From an uncultured Eubacterium sp. (GTDB taxonomy: Bacteria; Bacillota; Clostridia; Lachnospirales; Lachnospiraceae): a stretch of DNA of 34,343 nt. Location of the stretch: positions 1 to 34,343 of the forward strand of contig CAJOPA010000110.1 of the NCBI GenBank assembly GCA_905236235.1, written 5' to 3'. Within the stretch, counting starts at the first letter, position 1, and the number at the start of each line of letters is the position of its first letter. The position numbers were made by a program, and so were the translations under genes. Below are positions 16,706-24,444 of the stretch, piece after piece. Under the pieces are notes generated by a model. That model was not told the origin of the DNA. It ran no database searches and worked only from the letters and a program-made list of their open reading frames with translations.

Positions 16706-17719
16706 ATGTTGCAACGAAATGCTTTGATCGGAAAGAGAGAGAGCAGACGCTCTTTCTTCTTTGCTGTTTTGTGCCTGACGGTTTTCCTTTTATGCGGTTG
16801 CGGCAAGGCAGCGGATAACGGGGACACGGAGGCAGAAGGAAGCGCGGATGCAGTCCTTATGCAGAGCGTTACCGAGGATGCTTCGGAAGGATCCGACAGT
16901 GACGCGGACGCTGCGCAGGATGTACTTTTGGAGACGACAGAGGAGGAAGCGGACGCTACGGCGTCATCTTCCGCGGAGGATGTCGAGCATCCCGGACTCT
17001 GGACGGGCGCAGTACCGGACTATGAGGCGATCGCCGAGAAAAAGGCCGCCGAAGAGGAAGCGCGTCTTGCAGAGCAGTTTGAAAGCGGTGCGATGAGCGA
17101 TACGGAGGCGATCTCTTACTTTTTGAACCGGACCACGGGGACGGACCAGATGGTGGTGGTCGTCAGTGACGGCAGTACCTACGGGGCGACGTTATATTAT
17201 TACACGAAGGAGTCCGGCAGCTGGGAATACGTATTTGAGACCTATTCCGTGGTGGGTATGAACGGTATGGCCGACCATACCTACGAAGGCGACGTGACGA
17301 CGCCGGTGGGACGTTATGACCTGGGCCTTGCCTTCGGTATCAAATCCGACCCGGGGACTAGCCTTCCGTGGCTGGACGTCACAGACGATCTGTATTGGGT
17401 GGATGATACCGAGAGTGATTACTTTAACATGCTGGTAAGTTCGTACGAGGTATCCACGGATAACTGGGCTTCGGCGGAGCATTTGATCGATCATGCGAAC
17501 GCTTATAATTATGCCATCAATATCGAGGTCAATCCGGAATGCAGCAAGGATTGCGTTTCGGCGATCTTTTTACATGTATTCAGCTCCTATGTGCCCTATA
17601 CGCTGGGGTGCGTAGCCATCTCCGAGGAGAGGATGGTCGATCTTTTGCTTGATCTTGAGGTCGGTGCACAGATCACCATTGTGCGCAATACCGCCGAACT
17701 GGCAAATTATATGTATTAG
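16706..17719 (+). CDS. Lipoprotein with L,D-transpeptidase (YkuD) domain
   Basis: The 337-residue protein has a signal sequence with a lipobox (LLCGC, lipid Cys about 32), an acidic low-complexity spacer (35-95), a Lys/Glu/Ala helix (105-125), and a C-terminal YkuD-type domain (about 147-327). The substrate-loop motif TTPVGRYDLG is at 199-208. The catalytic part has H290 and C302 in YTLGCVA, so Cys is kept while the usual S/T-H-G-C reads T-L-G-C. The family forms 3-3 cross-links in peptidoglycan or attaches proteins, working outside the membrane. Ribosome site AGGAAGG precedes ATG 16706. It lies 16 nt after the J-domain gene and may be in the same transcript. Confidence 0.85.
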   Translation: MLQRNALIGKRESRRSFFFAVLCLTVFLLCGCGKAADNGDTEAEGSADAVLMQSVTEDASEGSDSDADAAQDVLLETTEEEADATASSSAEDVEHPGLWTGAVPDYEAIAEKKAAEEEARLAEQFESGAMSDTEAISYFLNRTTGTDQMVVVVSDGSTYGATLYYYTKESGSWEYVFETYSVVGMNGMADHTYEGDVTTPVGRYDLGLAFGIKSDPGTSLPWLDVTDDLYWVDDTESDYFNMLVSSYEVSTDNWASAEHLIDHANAYNYAINIEVNPECSKDCVSAIFLHVFSSYVPYTLGCVAISEERMVDLLLDLEVGAQITIVRNTAELANYMY

Positions 17720-17727
17720 TCAAAAAA

Positions 17728-18074
17728 CGTAAGTAGGATGAATGATCGCGGGCGCAAGTGCCGAAAGGCCGCGTCTGAGGAAAGTCCGGGCTTCACAGGG
17801 CAGGATGCCGGATAACGTCCGGTGGAGGCGACTCCAAGGATAGTGCAACAGAAATATACCGCCGTGTGATCACGGTAAGGGTGGAAGGGCAGTGTAAGAG
17901 ACTACCGCCCGGATGGTAACATCCGGGGCACATGTAAACCCCATTCGAAGCAAGACCGCACAGAAACATACGGTTGCCCGCCGGTTTCAGGTAGGTCGCT
18001 TAAGACCGTCGGTGACGACGGTATCAGATAGATGATCATTCTCGACATAACCCGGCTTACAGTCCTGCTTACGT
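17728..18074 (+). ncRNA. rnpB: RNase P RNA
   Basis: Conserved landmarks are in order: a 5' strand GTAAGTAGGATGAATGATCG, the CR-I segment GAGGAAAGTCCGGGCT, ACAGAAA and the closing segment ACATAACCCGGCTTACAG. The 5' and 3' ends pair (ACGTAAG with CTTACGT) as helix P1. The T-run directly after (18073-18081) serves as terminator. Length of about 347 nt and layout fit a class A RNA. It is the catalytic subunit that trims tRNA 5' leaders. Confidence 0.95.
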
Positions 18075-18087
18075 TTTTTCTTTTTAA

Positions 18088-18121
18088 GATCCGCACATGG
18101 CTGTTGGCAGAAATGCGGATC
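18088..18121 (+). other. Inverted repeat in the leader of the TPR lipoprotein
   Basis: GATCCGCA (18088-18095) and TGCGGATC (18114-18121) form a perfect 8-bp stem with an 18-nt loop between rnpB and the next start codon. Its role is not evident; it may be an operator or a leader hairpin. Confidence 0.35.
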
Positions 18122-18147
18122 AGTCTATACGGGGGAACGGCAACTGC

Positions 18148-19119
18148 ATGAAAAAATTATATTGTATTTTAACATTTGCTTTTTGCATCTTTGCTTTAAC
18201 CGGATGTTCGACTTCCGCAAGCAGACAGGCGGAGGAGGAGTATCGTGCGCAGGGGATCGCGCTTATGGATAGCGGGGATTATGCCTCTGCGGCCGCGTCT
18301 TTTCAGCTGGCACTCGATCAGTCTACCGGTGTCATCAGCGATCTGGAGATCGACATCTGTTTTTATAAGGCGGCTGCTTTGTACAATACCGGGGATATCG
18401 AGGGTGCCATTCGCGTCTATGATGCCATCATCGAATATCGCCCCAAGAATGTAAATGCTTATTATTATCGCGGTACCATGTACCTTTACCAGGGGGAAAG
18501 TGTCGCGGCCATGAATGATTACAACCAGGCGCTGACCTTAGACGGTTCCGATTTTGAATTGTATCTGCATATCGTGGAAAATCTGCGGGAAGCAGAGCTT
18601 ACGGATCAGGCATCGGCCATGATCGCGCAGGCCTTGAAGCTCGAGGCAAATGACACGGCATCCAAGCGGATCAAGGGGTATTTTTACTACCTTGACGGGG
18701 ATACGGGCAAGGCGATCAGCCTGTTAAAAGAGGCGGCGGAGGCCATGGACGAGGAGGCGATCCTTTACATGGTCAAGATCGCATTTGACAGTGATGACCT
18801 GGCGACGGCGCGGACGTATGTCAACCTCGGACTGATGGTGGAGGAGGGCGCCCATGCGCAGGAATTCATGTATATGGATGCTGTCCTTTACGAATATGAC
18901 TATGATTATGAGACGGCCTATGCACGATTTGCGCACTATCTTTCCCTGTATCCGGACGATGAGGATGCGCAGTGGGAATACACGTTTTTAAAGACACGGG
19001 TTGCGGACGATGCGGCCGTGGCGGAAGATGAGATCGTGGCGGATAATGAGGCAACGACTGAGAGTGAGGCCGAGGCCGGGACGGATGACGCCTCGGAAGC
19101 GGATGGAGAGGGCGAATGA
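18148..19119 (+). CDS. TPR-repeat lipoprotein
   Basis: The 323-residue protein has a short signal peptide ending in lipobox LTGC with lipid Cys20, so it is anchored on the outer side of the cytoplasmic membrane. About seven TPR-like helix pairs follow (residues 28-285), for example GIALMDSGDYASAAASFQLA and MYLYQGESVAAMNDYNQALT. The tail (290-323) is highly acidic. TPRs mediate protein contacts; no enzyme motif is seen. ATG 18148 is chosen because the signal peptide begins there; a G-rich ribosome site lies at about 18131. The stop overlaps the start of hflX by four bases, which implies coupled expression. Confidence 0.85.
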   Translation: MKKLYCILTFAFCIFALTGCSTSASRQAEEEYRAQGIALMDSGDYASAAASFQLALDQSTGVISDLEIDICFYKAAALYNTGDIEGAIRVYDAIIEYRPKNVNAYYYRGTMYLYQGESVAAMNDYNQALTLDGSDFELYLHIVENLREAELTDQASAMIAQALKLEANDTASKRIKGYFYYLDGDTGKAISLLKEAAEAMDEEAILYMVKIAFDSDDLATARTYVNLGLMVEEGAHAQEFMYMDAVLYEYDYDYETAYARFAHYLSLYPDDEDAQWEYTFLKTRVADDAAVAEDEIVADNEATTESEAEAGTDDASEADGEGE

Positions 19120-20369
19120 CGGATATGATCGTAACGGCGCAAGCACAGGAAAAAGTGATCCTGGTGGGCGTTTGCCTCGGCAATGAAGAAGAGACGCAGA
19201 TGTCGCTTGCGGAGCTCCGGGAGCTGGTCAGGACGGCCGGCGCGGAGACGGTGGGGATCGTGATGCAAAATCGCGATGCCGTACATCCGGGCACTTACGT
19301 GGGCAAAGGCAAGATCGAGGAGTTAAAGGAACTTCTTGCCGCCACCGATGCGGACGGGATCGTATGCGATGACGAGCTTTCCCCGGCGCAGATCAAAAAT
19401 TTAAGAGAAGCATTGGATACCAAGGTCATGGACAGGACCTTGGTTATTTTGGATATTTTTGCCGCGAGGGCGACGACCGCGGAAGGCAAGATCCAGGTGG
19501 AGCTTGCGCAGGAGAGGTACCGGTTAAGTCGTCTGGCCGGCTGGGGGAGATCGATGTCCCGTCTCGGCGGCGGGATCGGCACCAGAGGACCGGGTGAGAA
19601 AAAGCTGGAGACGGACCGCCGCGTGATCCGGGAGAGGATCGGGCAGTTAAAGCGGGAGCTGGCGCAGATCGTGCAAAATCGCGAGACCCAGAGAATGCAG
19701 CGGGAGAGAGCGTCCGTAAAGACCGTGGCCATTGTTGGATATACCAATGCCGGCAAATCTACGTTGTTAAATACGTTGACAGAGGCGGGCGTGCTGGAGG
19801 AGGATAAGCTTTTTGCCACCCTCGACCCCACCACGCGAATGCTTGCACTTGAAAGCGGTCAGGAGATCCTGCTGACGGATACCGTCGGATTTATCCGCAA
19901 GCTTCCGCATCATTTGGTGGAGGCTTTTCGCTCCACGTTGGAGGAGGCCGTCTATGCAGATGTTCTGATCCATGTGGTGGATGTGTCCAATCCGCAGATG
20001 TACGAACAGATGCATATCTGCTATGAGACGCTGGATCATTTGGGCGTGAAGGACAAGAAGATCATTACCTTGTTTAACAAGGTTGATGCGGTCGCCGAAG
20101 CCGATGATTGGCGGGATTTCAGAGCAGACTATACGATCATGACTTCCCTTAAGACCGGTGTCGGCGTGGACAGATGCAAGGCCTGCATAGAGGAGATCCT
20201 CAGGGAGGACAAACGTCTGGTGGAGAAGCTTTTTACCTATGAGGAAGCAGGACTGATCCAGGAGATCAGACGAAACGGCGAATTGCTCTCGGAGGAATAC
20301 CGGCCGGATGGGATCTTTGTACAGGCCTATGTGCCGGCGGAGATCTACGGGCGGATCATGAAGGGATAA
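19116..20369 (+). CDS. hflX: Ribosome-associated GTPase HflX
   Basis: The 417-residue GTPase binds the 50S subunit and splits or rescues stalled ribosomes, notably under stress. The N-terminal HflX domain (about 12-200) includes GTYVGKGKIEEL, the Arg-rich coiled region RLSRLAGWGRSMSRLGGG and GTRGPGEKKLE. The G domain follows with G1 GYTNAGKST (208-216), G3 DTVG (255-258) and G4 NKVD (321-324). The C-terminal domain ends near 417. It starts inside the stop of the TPR lipoprotein gene (ATGA overlap). Confidence 0.97.
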   Translation: MTDMIVTAQAQEKVILVGVCLGNEEETQMSLAELRELVRTAGAETVGIVMQNRDAVHPGTYVGKGKIEELKELLAATDADGIVCDDELSPAQIKNLREALDTKVMDRTLVILDIFAARATTAEGKIQVELAQERYRLSRLAGWGRSMSRLGGGIGTRGPGEKKLETDRRVIRERIGQLKRELAQIVQNRETQRMQRERASVKTVAIVGYTNAGKSTLLNTLTEAGVLEEDKLFATLDPTTRMLALESGQEILLTDTVGFIRKLPHHLVEAFRSTLEEAVYADVLIHVVDVSNPQMYEQMHICYETLDHLGVKDKKIITLFNKVDAVAEADDWRDFRADYTIMTSLKTGVGVDRCKACIEEILREDKRLVEKLFTYEEAGLIQEIRRNGELLSEEYRPDGIFVQAYVPAEIYGRIMKG

Positions 20370-20420
20370 TCCTAAACTATGGGGTTACACGAATGTTTTA
20401 AAAAAAGTACTTAAAAAACG

Positions 20421-20449
20421 ATGACAGACGAAAAAGAATCTGTTATAGT
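20421..20449 (+). promoter_or_regulatory. Promoter of pyrC
   Basis: ATGACA (20421-20426) and TATAGT (20444-20449) are separated by 17 nt. A leader of about 140 nt follows. Confidence 0.6.
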
Positions 20450-20473
20450 AATCACATAAAAGCAGTACGGAGA

Positions 20474-20567
20474 ACGATGTGTCATCGTAATGTGTTATGT
20501 TAGGGGGAACGGTCTGCAAAAGATCGTGAAGCAGGAAAGCGAGTGCGTGGGGGTACTTGCTTTTTTG
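20474..20567 (+). promoter_or_regulatory. pyrC leader with hairpin and possible attenuator
   Basis: A hairpin ACGATG/CATCGT (20474-20488) is followed by a terminator-like stem, AAGCGAGT (20537-20544) with ACTTGCTT (20555-20562, one G-U pair), ending in TTTTTT (20561-20566). The pyrC ribosome site GAGGGAGG follows at 20582. GCAGG (20531-20535) could pair with CCTGC (20572-20576) as part of an alternative fold. No clear PyrR-binding consensus is seen. Confidence 0.45.
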
Positions 20568-20597
20568 TTACCCTGCAAGCCGAGGGAGGAAAGCCGC

Positions 20598-21923
20598 ATG
20601 CTGTATATTCAAAATGGTAGATTGATCGATCCTGCAAGCCATCGGGATGAGGTGGGAGACCTTCTGATCCGTGATGGGAAGATTGCGGGATTTTTTGTTG
20701 GAGCGTATGCCATAGGCATGCGAAAAAAAATGAAGGATCTGGCCGGAAGCGAAGCGGAAGCGGAGGGCGCGGAGATCATCGACGCCACGGATTGTCTCGT
20801 GATGCCCGGTTTGATCGATCTGCACGTGCATTTGCGCGAGCCCGGACAGACGCAGAAGGAAACCGTGGAGACCGGTATGGCGGCCGCGGCCCGTGGCGGC
20901 TTTACCACGATCTTTGCCATGCCCAACACCAAGCCCGTGGCGGACAGCGCGGAGGTGATCCGCTTGGTGGAGGATAAGGCTGCGGCGATCGGCGGTGTCA
21001 AGGTCCATCAGGTCGGCGCCGTGACCAAAGGTCAGCTGGGCGAGGAGGCTGCGGATTATGCCGGCATGAAGGCGGCGGGGATGATCGCCATGTCCGAGGA
21101 TGGCAAGAGTGTCATGAACGCCCAGATCTATCGCGAGGCCATGGAGTATGCGGCGCGGGAGGATATCACCGTGATGGCGCATTGTGAGGATATTCATCTG
21201 GTGCACGGCGGCGTGATGCATCAAAGTGAGCGTTCGGAAAGCCTTGCGCTTAAAGGGATCACCCATGCGGTGGAGGACGTGATCGTGGCCCGGGACATCC
21301 TGCTTTCCAAGGAGACCGGGGCAAGACTTCATCTGTGTCATTGCAGTACGCGGGACAGCGTGCGGATGGTAGAGCAGGCCAAAAAGGACGGGCTGTCCGT
21401 GACGGGAGAGGTTTGCCCGCATCATTTTACGCTCTGCGCGGAGGATATTCCGGGCGATGACGCCAATTACAAGATGAATCCGCCCTTGCGTGACAGGGAG
21501 GATATGGAAGCTTTGCGCTGCGGTCTGCGCGATGGGATCATGGATGTGATCTCCACGGACCATGCACCCCATACGGCGGAGGAAAAGGCGGCTTCCATGG
21601 CCGAGGCGCCCTTTGGCATCGTGGGCCTTGAGACGGCAGCGGCGCTGACTTGGACGATCCTTGTGGAAGGCGGTTATCTGACGCCCATGCAGATGGCGGA
21701 AAAAATGAGTGCAAATCCCGCGCGGATCGCAAAGATCCCCGGAGGGAGTCTCGCAGAGGGGAGCGTTGCGGATGTTGTCATCCTGGATGTCAAGACTCCC
21801 TATACCATCGATCCTTCCGCATTTGCCTCCATGGGCAGAAATACGCCGTTTGCGGGGATGGAAGTCCGCGGACGCGTGCGTGCCACCATTGCGGACGGAC
21901 GCGTGATCTACAGAGAACAATAG
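20598..21923 (+). CDS. pyrC: Dihydroorotase
   Basis: The 441-residue amidohydrolase interconverts carbamoyl-aspartate and dihydroorotate, the third step of pyrimidine synthesis. Metal-ligand motif LHVHLREPG carries H76 and H78; later STDHAPHT carries the catalytic Asp. It is the class I (Bacillus-type) enzyme. Residues 32-58 hold an unusual charged insert (MRKKMKDLAG-SEAEAEGAE) in the N-terminal sandwich domain. ATG 20598 follows GAGGGAGGA by seven nucleotides. The frame is open back to 20490 but that stretch is the leader. pyrB and pyrI lie 4 kb away on the other strand. Confidence 0.96.
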   Translation: MLYIQNGRLIDPASHRDEVGDLLIRDGKIAGFFVGAYAIGMRKKMKDLAGSEAEAEGAEIIDATDCLVMPGLIDLHVHLREPGQTQKETVETGMAAAARGGFTTIFAMPNTKPVADSAEVIRLVEDKAAAIGGVKVHQVGAVTKGQLGEEAADYAGMKAAGMIAMSEDGKSVMNAQIYREAMEYAAREDITVMAHCEDIHLVHGGVMHQSERSESLALKGITHAVEDVIVARDILLSKETGARLHLCHCSTRDSVRMVEQAKKDGLSVTGEVCPHHFTLCAEDIPGDDANYKMNPPLRDREDMEALRCGLRDGIMDVISTDHAPHTAEEKAASMAEAPFGIVGLETAAALTWTILVEGGYLTPMQMAEKMSANPARIAKIPGGSLAEGSVADVVILDVKTPYTIDPSAFASMGRNTPFAGMEVRGRVRATIADGRVIYREQ

Positions 21924-21962
21924 GACAGAGAGCGAACGTTTTTAAGAAGTTTGTTATAGCCC

Positions 21963-21991
21963 TTGCAAAATCATTTTGATTGTGATAGGAT
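21963..21991 (+). promoter_or_regulatory. Promoter of the FMN riboswitch-ribU transcript
   Basis: TTGCAA (21963-21968) and TAGGAT (21986-21991) are separated by 17 nt, just upstream of the FMN aptamer. Confidence 0.55.
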
Positions 21992-22009
21992 GGCTCATGT
22001 AAATTGCAT

Positions 22010-22136
22010 AGTGTTCTTCGGGGCAGGGTGAAATTCCCGACCGACGGTGATGCCTTTGGGCGAGTCCGTGAGCTTTTTTAAGCAGGATCCGGTGCGAATC
22101 CGGAACCGACAGTACAGTCTGGATGAGAGAAGAAGA
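22010..22136 (+). promoter_or_regulatory. FMN riboswitch (RFN element)
   Basis: Hallmark segments are present in order: TTCTTCGGGGCAGGGTGAAA, TTCCCGACCGACGGTGATGC, GAGTCCGTGAGC, GGATCCGGTGCGAATCCGGA, ACCGACAGTACAGTCTGGAT and GAGAGAAGA, which closes P1. High FMN would favour the downstream terminator and shut off riboflavin uptake. Confidence 0.97.
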
Positions 22137-22171
22137 TGAAGCGACGTTTTCATGTAGTTTTGCTTGAATTG

Positions 22172-22197
22172 CCCCGGAAGTATTTCCGGGGTTTTTT
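22172..22197 (+). terminator. Riboswitch-controlled terminator
   Basis: CCCCGGAA (22172-22179) pairs with TTCCGGGG (22184-22191) around GTAT, followed by six T. It lies between the FMN aptamer and ribU and is the expected expression platform. The roughly 95 nt from here to ribU hold only the ribosome site. Confidence 0.92.
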
Positions 22198-22293
22198 GAT
22201 TTTGCGAGCGAGATCGCAAGGCTGCTTGGGCATGTGCGTTGTGAATTCCGACTCAAGTAAGAAGAACCGTTATCAGACGAGAGGAGAGAAAAA

Positions 22294-22953
22294 ATGAACG
22301 ATGCAATGTCAAGAACCAGAAAACTGACCACCACAGCCATGCTTTCGGCGGTCGCCTTTGTACTCATGTATTTTGAGTTTTCCGTACCCCTGGTACCGTC
22401 TTTCTTAAAGATGGACCTTTCGGAATTGCCGGAGCTCATCGGTGCGTTTGCCATCGGACCCTTCTGGGGAGTGGCGATCTGCCTTGTAAAAAACCTTTTG
22501 CATGTGGCAGTGACCCAGTCGGCGACGGTAGGTGAGCTTTCCAATTTTATCTTAAGCGCAAGCTTCGTGCTGCCGGCAGGCCTGATCTACCGCAAGTGGC
22601 ATACCTTTAAGGGTGCAGCCGTAGGTGCTCTGGTTGGTACGATCGTGGCGGCTCTTATCAGCATTCCGTCCAATTATTTTATCGTATATCCCTTCTATGC
22701 GAGCGCCTATATGCCCATGGAAGTGATCATGGGAATGTACCAGGCGATCCGTCCGAAGACGGAGACGCTTTTGGAGGCACTGATCATCTTTAATGTTCCG
22801 TTTACTTTTATCAAGTTCTTTATCGCGGACGTTTTGACCTTCCTGGTATACAAGCGTCTGTCTCCGGTGATCAAGGGTACCTCCGTGAGAAATAAAAAAG
22901 TAACCGAAACCGTAAAAATCCTTTCCGAACAGGCCGAAAATGATGTACAATAG
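22294..22953 (+). CDS. ribU: Riboflavin ECF transporter S component
   Basis: The 219-residue membrane protein has about six hydrophobic segments. The N-terminal KLTTTAMLSAVAFVLMYFEF and KMDLSELPELIGAFAIGP are typical of RibU. It binds riboflavin and imports it with the shared EcfA/EcfA'/EcfT energising module encoded elsewhere. Placement directly behind an FMN riboswitch supports the substrate. Start ATG 22294 has GAGAGGAGAG upstream. ahcY starts 34 nt after its stop with no terminator between. Confidence 0.95.
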   Translation: MNDAMSRTRKLTTTAMLSAVAFVLMYFEFSVPLVPSFLKMDLSELPELIGAFAIGPFWGVAICLVKNLLHVAVTQSATVGELSNFILSASFVLPAGLIYRKWHTFKGAAVGALVGTIVAALISIPSNYFIVYPFYASAYMPMEVIMGMYQAIRPKTETLLEALIIFNVPFTFIKFFIADVLTFLVYKRLSPVIKGTSVRNKKVTETVKILSEQAENDVQ

Positions 22954-22987
22954 ATAGGCTAGAATAAAACGGTAAAGGAGACCAACC

Positions 22988-24229
22988 ATGAGTAGTGAGA
23001 TCAGAGACATTTCCCTTGCACCCGCAGGAGAGCACAAGATCAGCTGGGTCAGGAGAAACTGCCCGCTGTTGCATATGCTGGAGGAGGATTTTTCCAAGGA
23101 AAAACCTTTTGCAGGCAAGAAGATCGCCCTGTCCGTGCATTTGGAGGCCAAGACCGCATATCTTTGCAAGGTACTGGCTGCCGGCGGTGCAGAGATGTAT
23201 GTTACAGGAAGCAATCCTTTGTCCACCCAGGATGATGTGGCCGCAGCCCTGGTTGCAGCCGGATTAAATGTATTTGCCTGGTATGACTCCACCCCGGAGG
23301 AATATGAACATCATATTTCCAAAGTGCTGGAAGTGGGACCGCATATCATTATCGACGATGGCGGCGATCTGGTGCATATGATGCACACGACGTATCCGCA
23401 TCTGATCGGCAATGTGATCGGTGGTTGCGAGGAGACCACTACGGGTGTCAATCGTCTTCGCGCGATGGATGCCAAGGGACAGTTGCAGTTCCCCATGGTT
23501 TTGGTTAACAATGCGGATTGTAAGCATTTATTTGATAATCGCTACGGCACGGGTCAGTCCGTTTTTGACGGTATCAACCGTACGACCAATCTGATCGTGG
23601 CCGGCAAGATCGTCGTTGTTGCCGGTTACGGCTGGTGCGGTAAGGGTGTAGCCATGCGTGCCAAGGGGCTTGGTGCCCGCGTGGTCGTGACCGAAGTGGA
23701 TCCCATCAAGGCCATTGAGGCCGTGATGGACGGATTTGATGTAATGCCCATGAACGAGGCGGCAAAGATCGGTGATTTCTTTATCACTGTGACCGGCTGC
23801 GACGGCGTCATCACCGAGAAAGATTTCCGTGTGATGAAGGACGGCGCGATCCTCTGCAACGCAGGTCATTTTGACTGCGAGATCGATATGAAGAGACTGC
23901 GTGAGATCGCCATCGATTCCGGCGAAGAGCGCAAGAACATCATGGGATATCAGGTCGATGCCGATCGTCGGATCTTTGTCCTTGCAGAGGGCCGACTGGT
24001 AAACCTCGCTGCCGGAGACGGTCATCCCGCAGAGATCATGGATATGAGTTTTGCGATCCAGGCGCTTTCCGCACGGTATCTCGTGCAGAATCAGGGCAAG
24101 ATCGCAGGAAAGCTTATCGACGTACCCAAGGAGGTCGACAATGAAGTGGCCGTCAGAAAGCTTCGTTTCCTCGAAAAGGAGATCGATGTACTGACCGAGG
24201 CCCAGAAGGAGTATCTTGGGTTGATATAA
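22988..24229 (+). CDS. ahcY: S-adenosylhomocysteine hydrolase, archaeal/Thermotoga-like type
   Basis: The 413-residue NAD-dependent enzyme cleaves S-adenosylhomocysteine to homocysteine and adenosine. Landmarks are HLEAKTA (51-57), DDGGDLVH (123-130), GGCEETTTGV (145-154), LFDNRYGTGQS (181-191) and the NAD site VAGYGWCGKGVAMRAKGLGA (211-230). HLEAKTA and GYGWCGKG, rather than HMTxxTA and GYGDVGKG, mark the archaeal/Thermotoga branch, where some members act on S-inosylhomocysteine. The exact substrate is therefore open. It has a good AAAGGAG ribosome site. It probably shares the ribU transcript; a weak TAGAAT (22960-22965) could be an internal promoter. Confidence 0.93.
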   Translation: MSSEIRDISLAPAGEHKISWVRRNCPLLHMLEEDFSKEKPFAGKKIALSVHLEAKTAYLCKVLAAGGAEMYVTGSNPLSTQDDVAAALVAAGLNVFAWYDSTPEEYEHHISKVLEVGPHIIIDDGGDLVHMMHTTYPHLIGNVIGGCEETTTGVNRLRAMDAKGQLQFPMVLVNNADCKHLFDNRYGTGQSVFDGINRTTNLIVAGKIVVVAGYGWCGKGVAMRAKGLGARVVVTEVDPIKAIEAVMDGFDVMPMNEAAKIGDFFITVTGCDGVITEKDFRVMKDGAILCNAGHFDCEIDMKRLREIAIDSGEERKNIMGYQVDADRRIFVLAEGRLVNLAAGDGHPAEIMDMSFAIQALSARYLVQNQGKIAGKLIDVPKEVDNEVAVRKLRFLEKEIDVLTEAQKEYLGLI

Positions 24230-24250
24230 GAAAAATATAGTCCCGACAAT

Positions 24251-24428
24251 CGCTCGGCATAAATCTTTTGCGGATGCGTAGGGCTTCTTCAAAGAAAAGA
24301 CGCGTTTCCCGTCGCATGGTCGAGGACTGTCTGAACGTAGTGAGTTCCGCAGACCATGCGAATTCAGAGGAAACGCGTCTTCTTTGTTAGAAGCCCCGCA
24401 TCAAGCAACCGGGTTTGCGCCGGGAGAT
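24251..24428. repeat. Structured palindromic repeat, copy 1
   Basis: A nested imperfect palindrome between the convergent 3' ends of ahcY and the permease. Stems include GATGC(gta)GGGCTTCT with AGAAGCCC(c)GCATC, GACGCGTTTCC with GGAAACGCGTC, and CGCATGGTC with GACCATGCG. The 160-nt core (24265-24424) aligns without gaps to 26990-27149 at about 87 percent by hand count. Two base pairs of the inner stem are changed on both sides so that pairing is kept. No coding frame is convincing. It may be a mobile palindromic element, an RNA, or a shared 3'-end signal. Confidence 0.75.
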
Positions 24429-24444
24429 CATCGGGAAAAGCAAA

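Noticed and set aside
20568-21920. Long minus-strand frame (450 codons) opposite pyrC
   Set aside because: It mirrors pyrC exactly, is His-rich and low in plausibility, and has no family motif.
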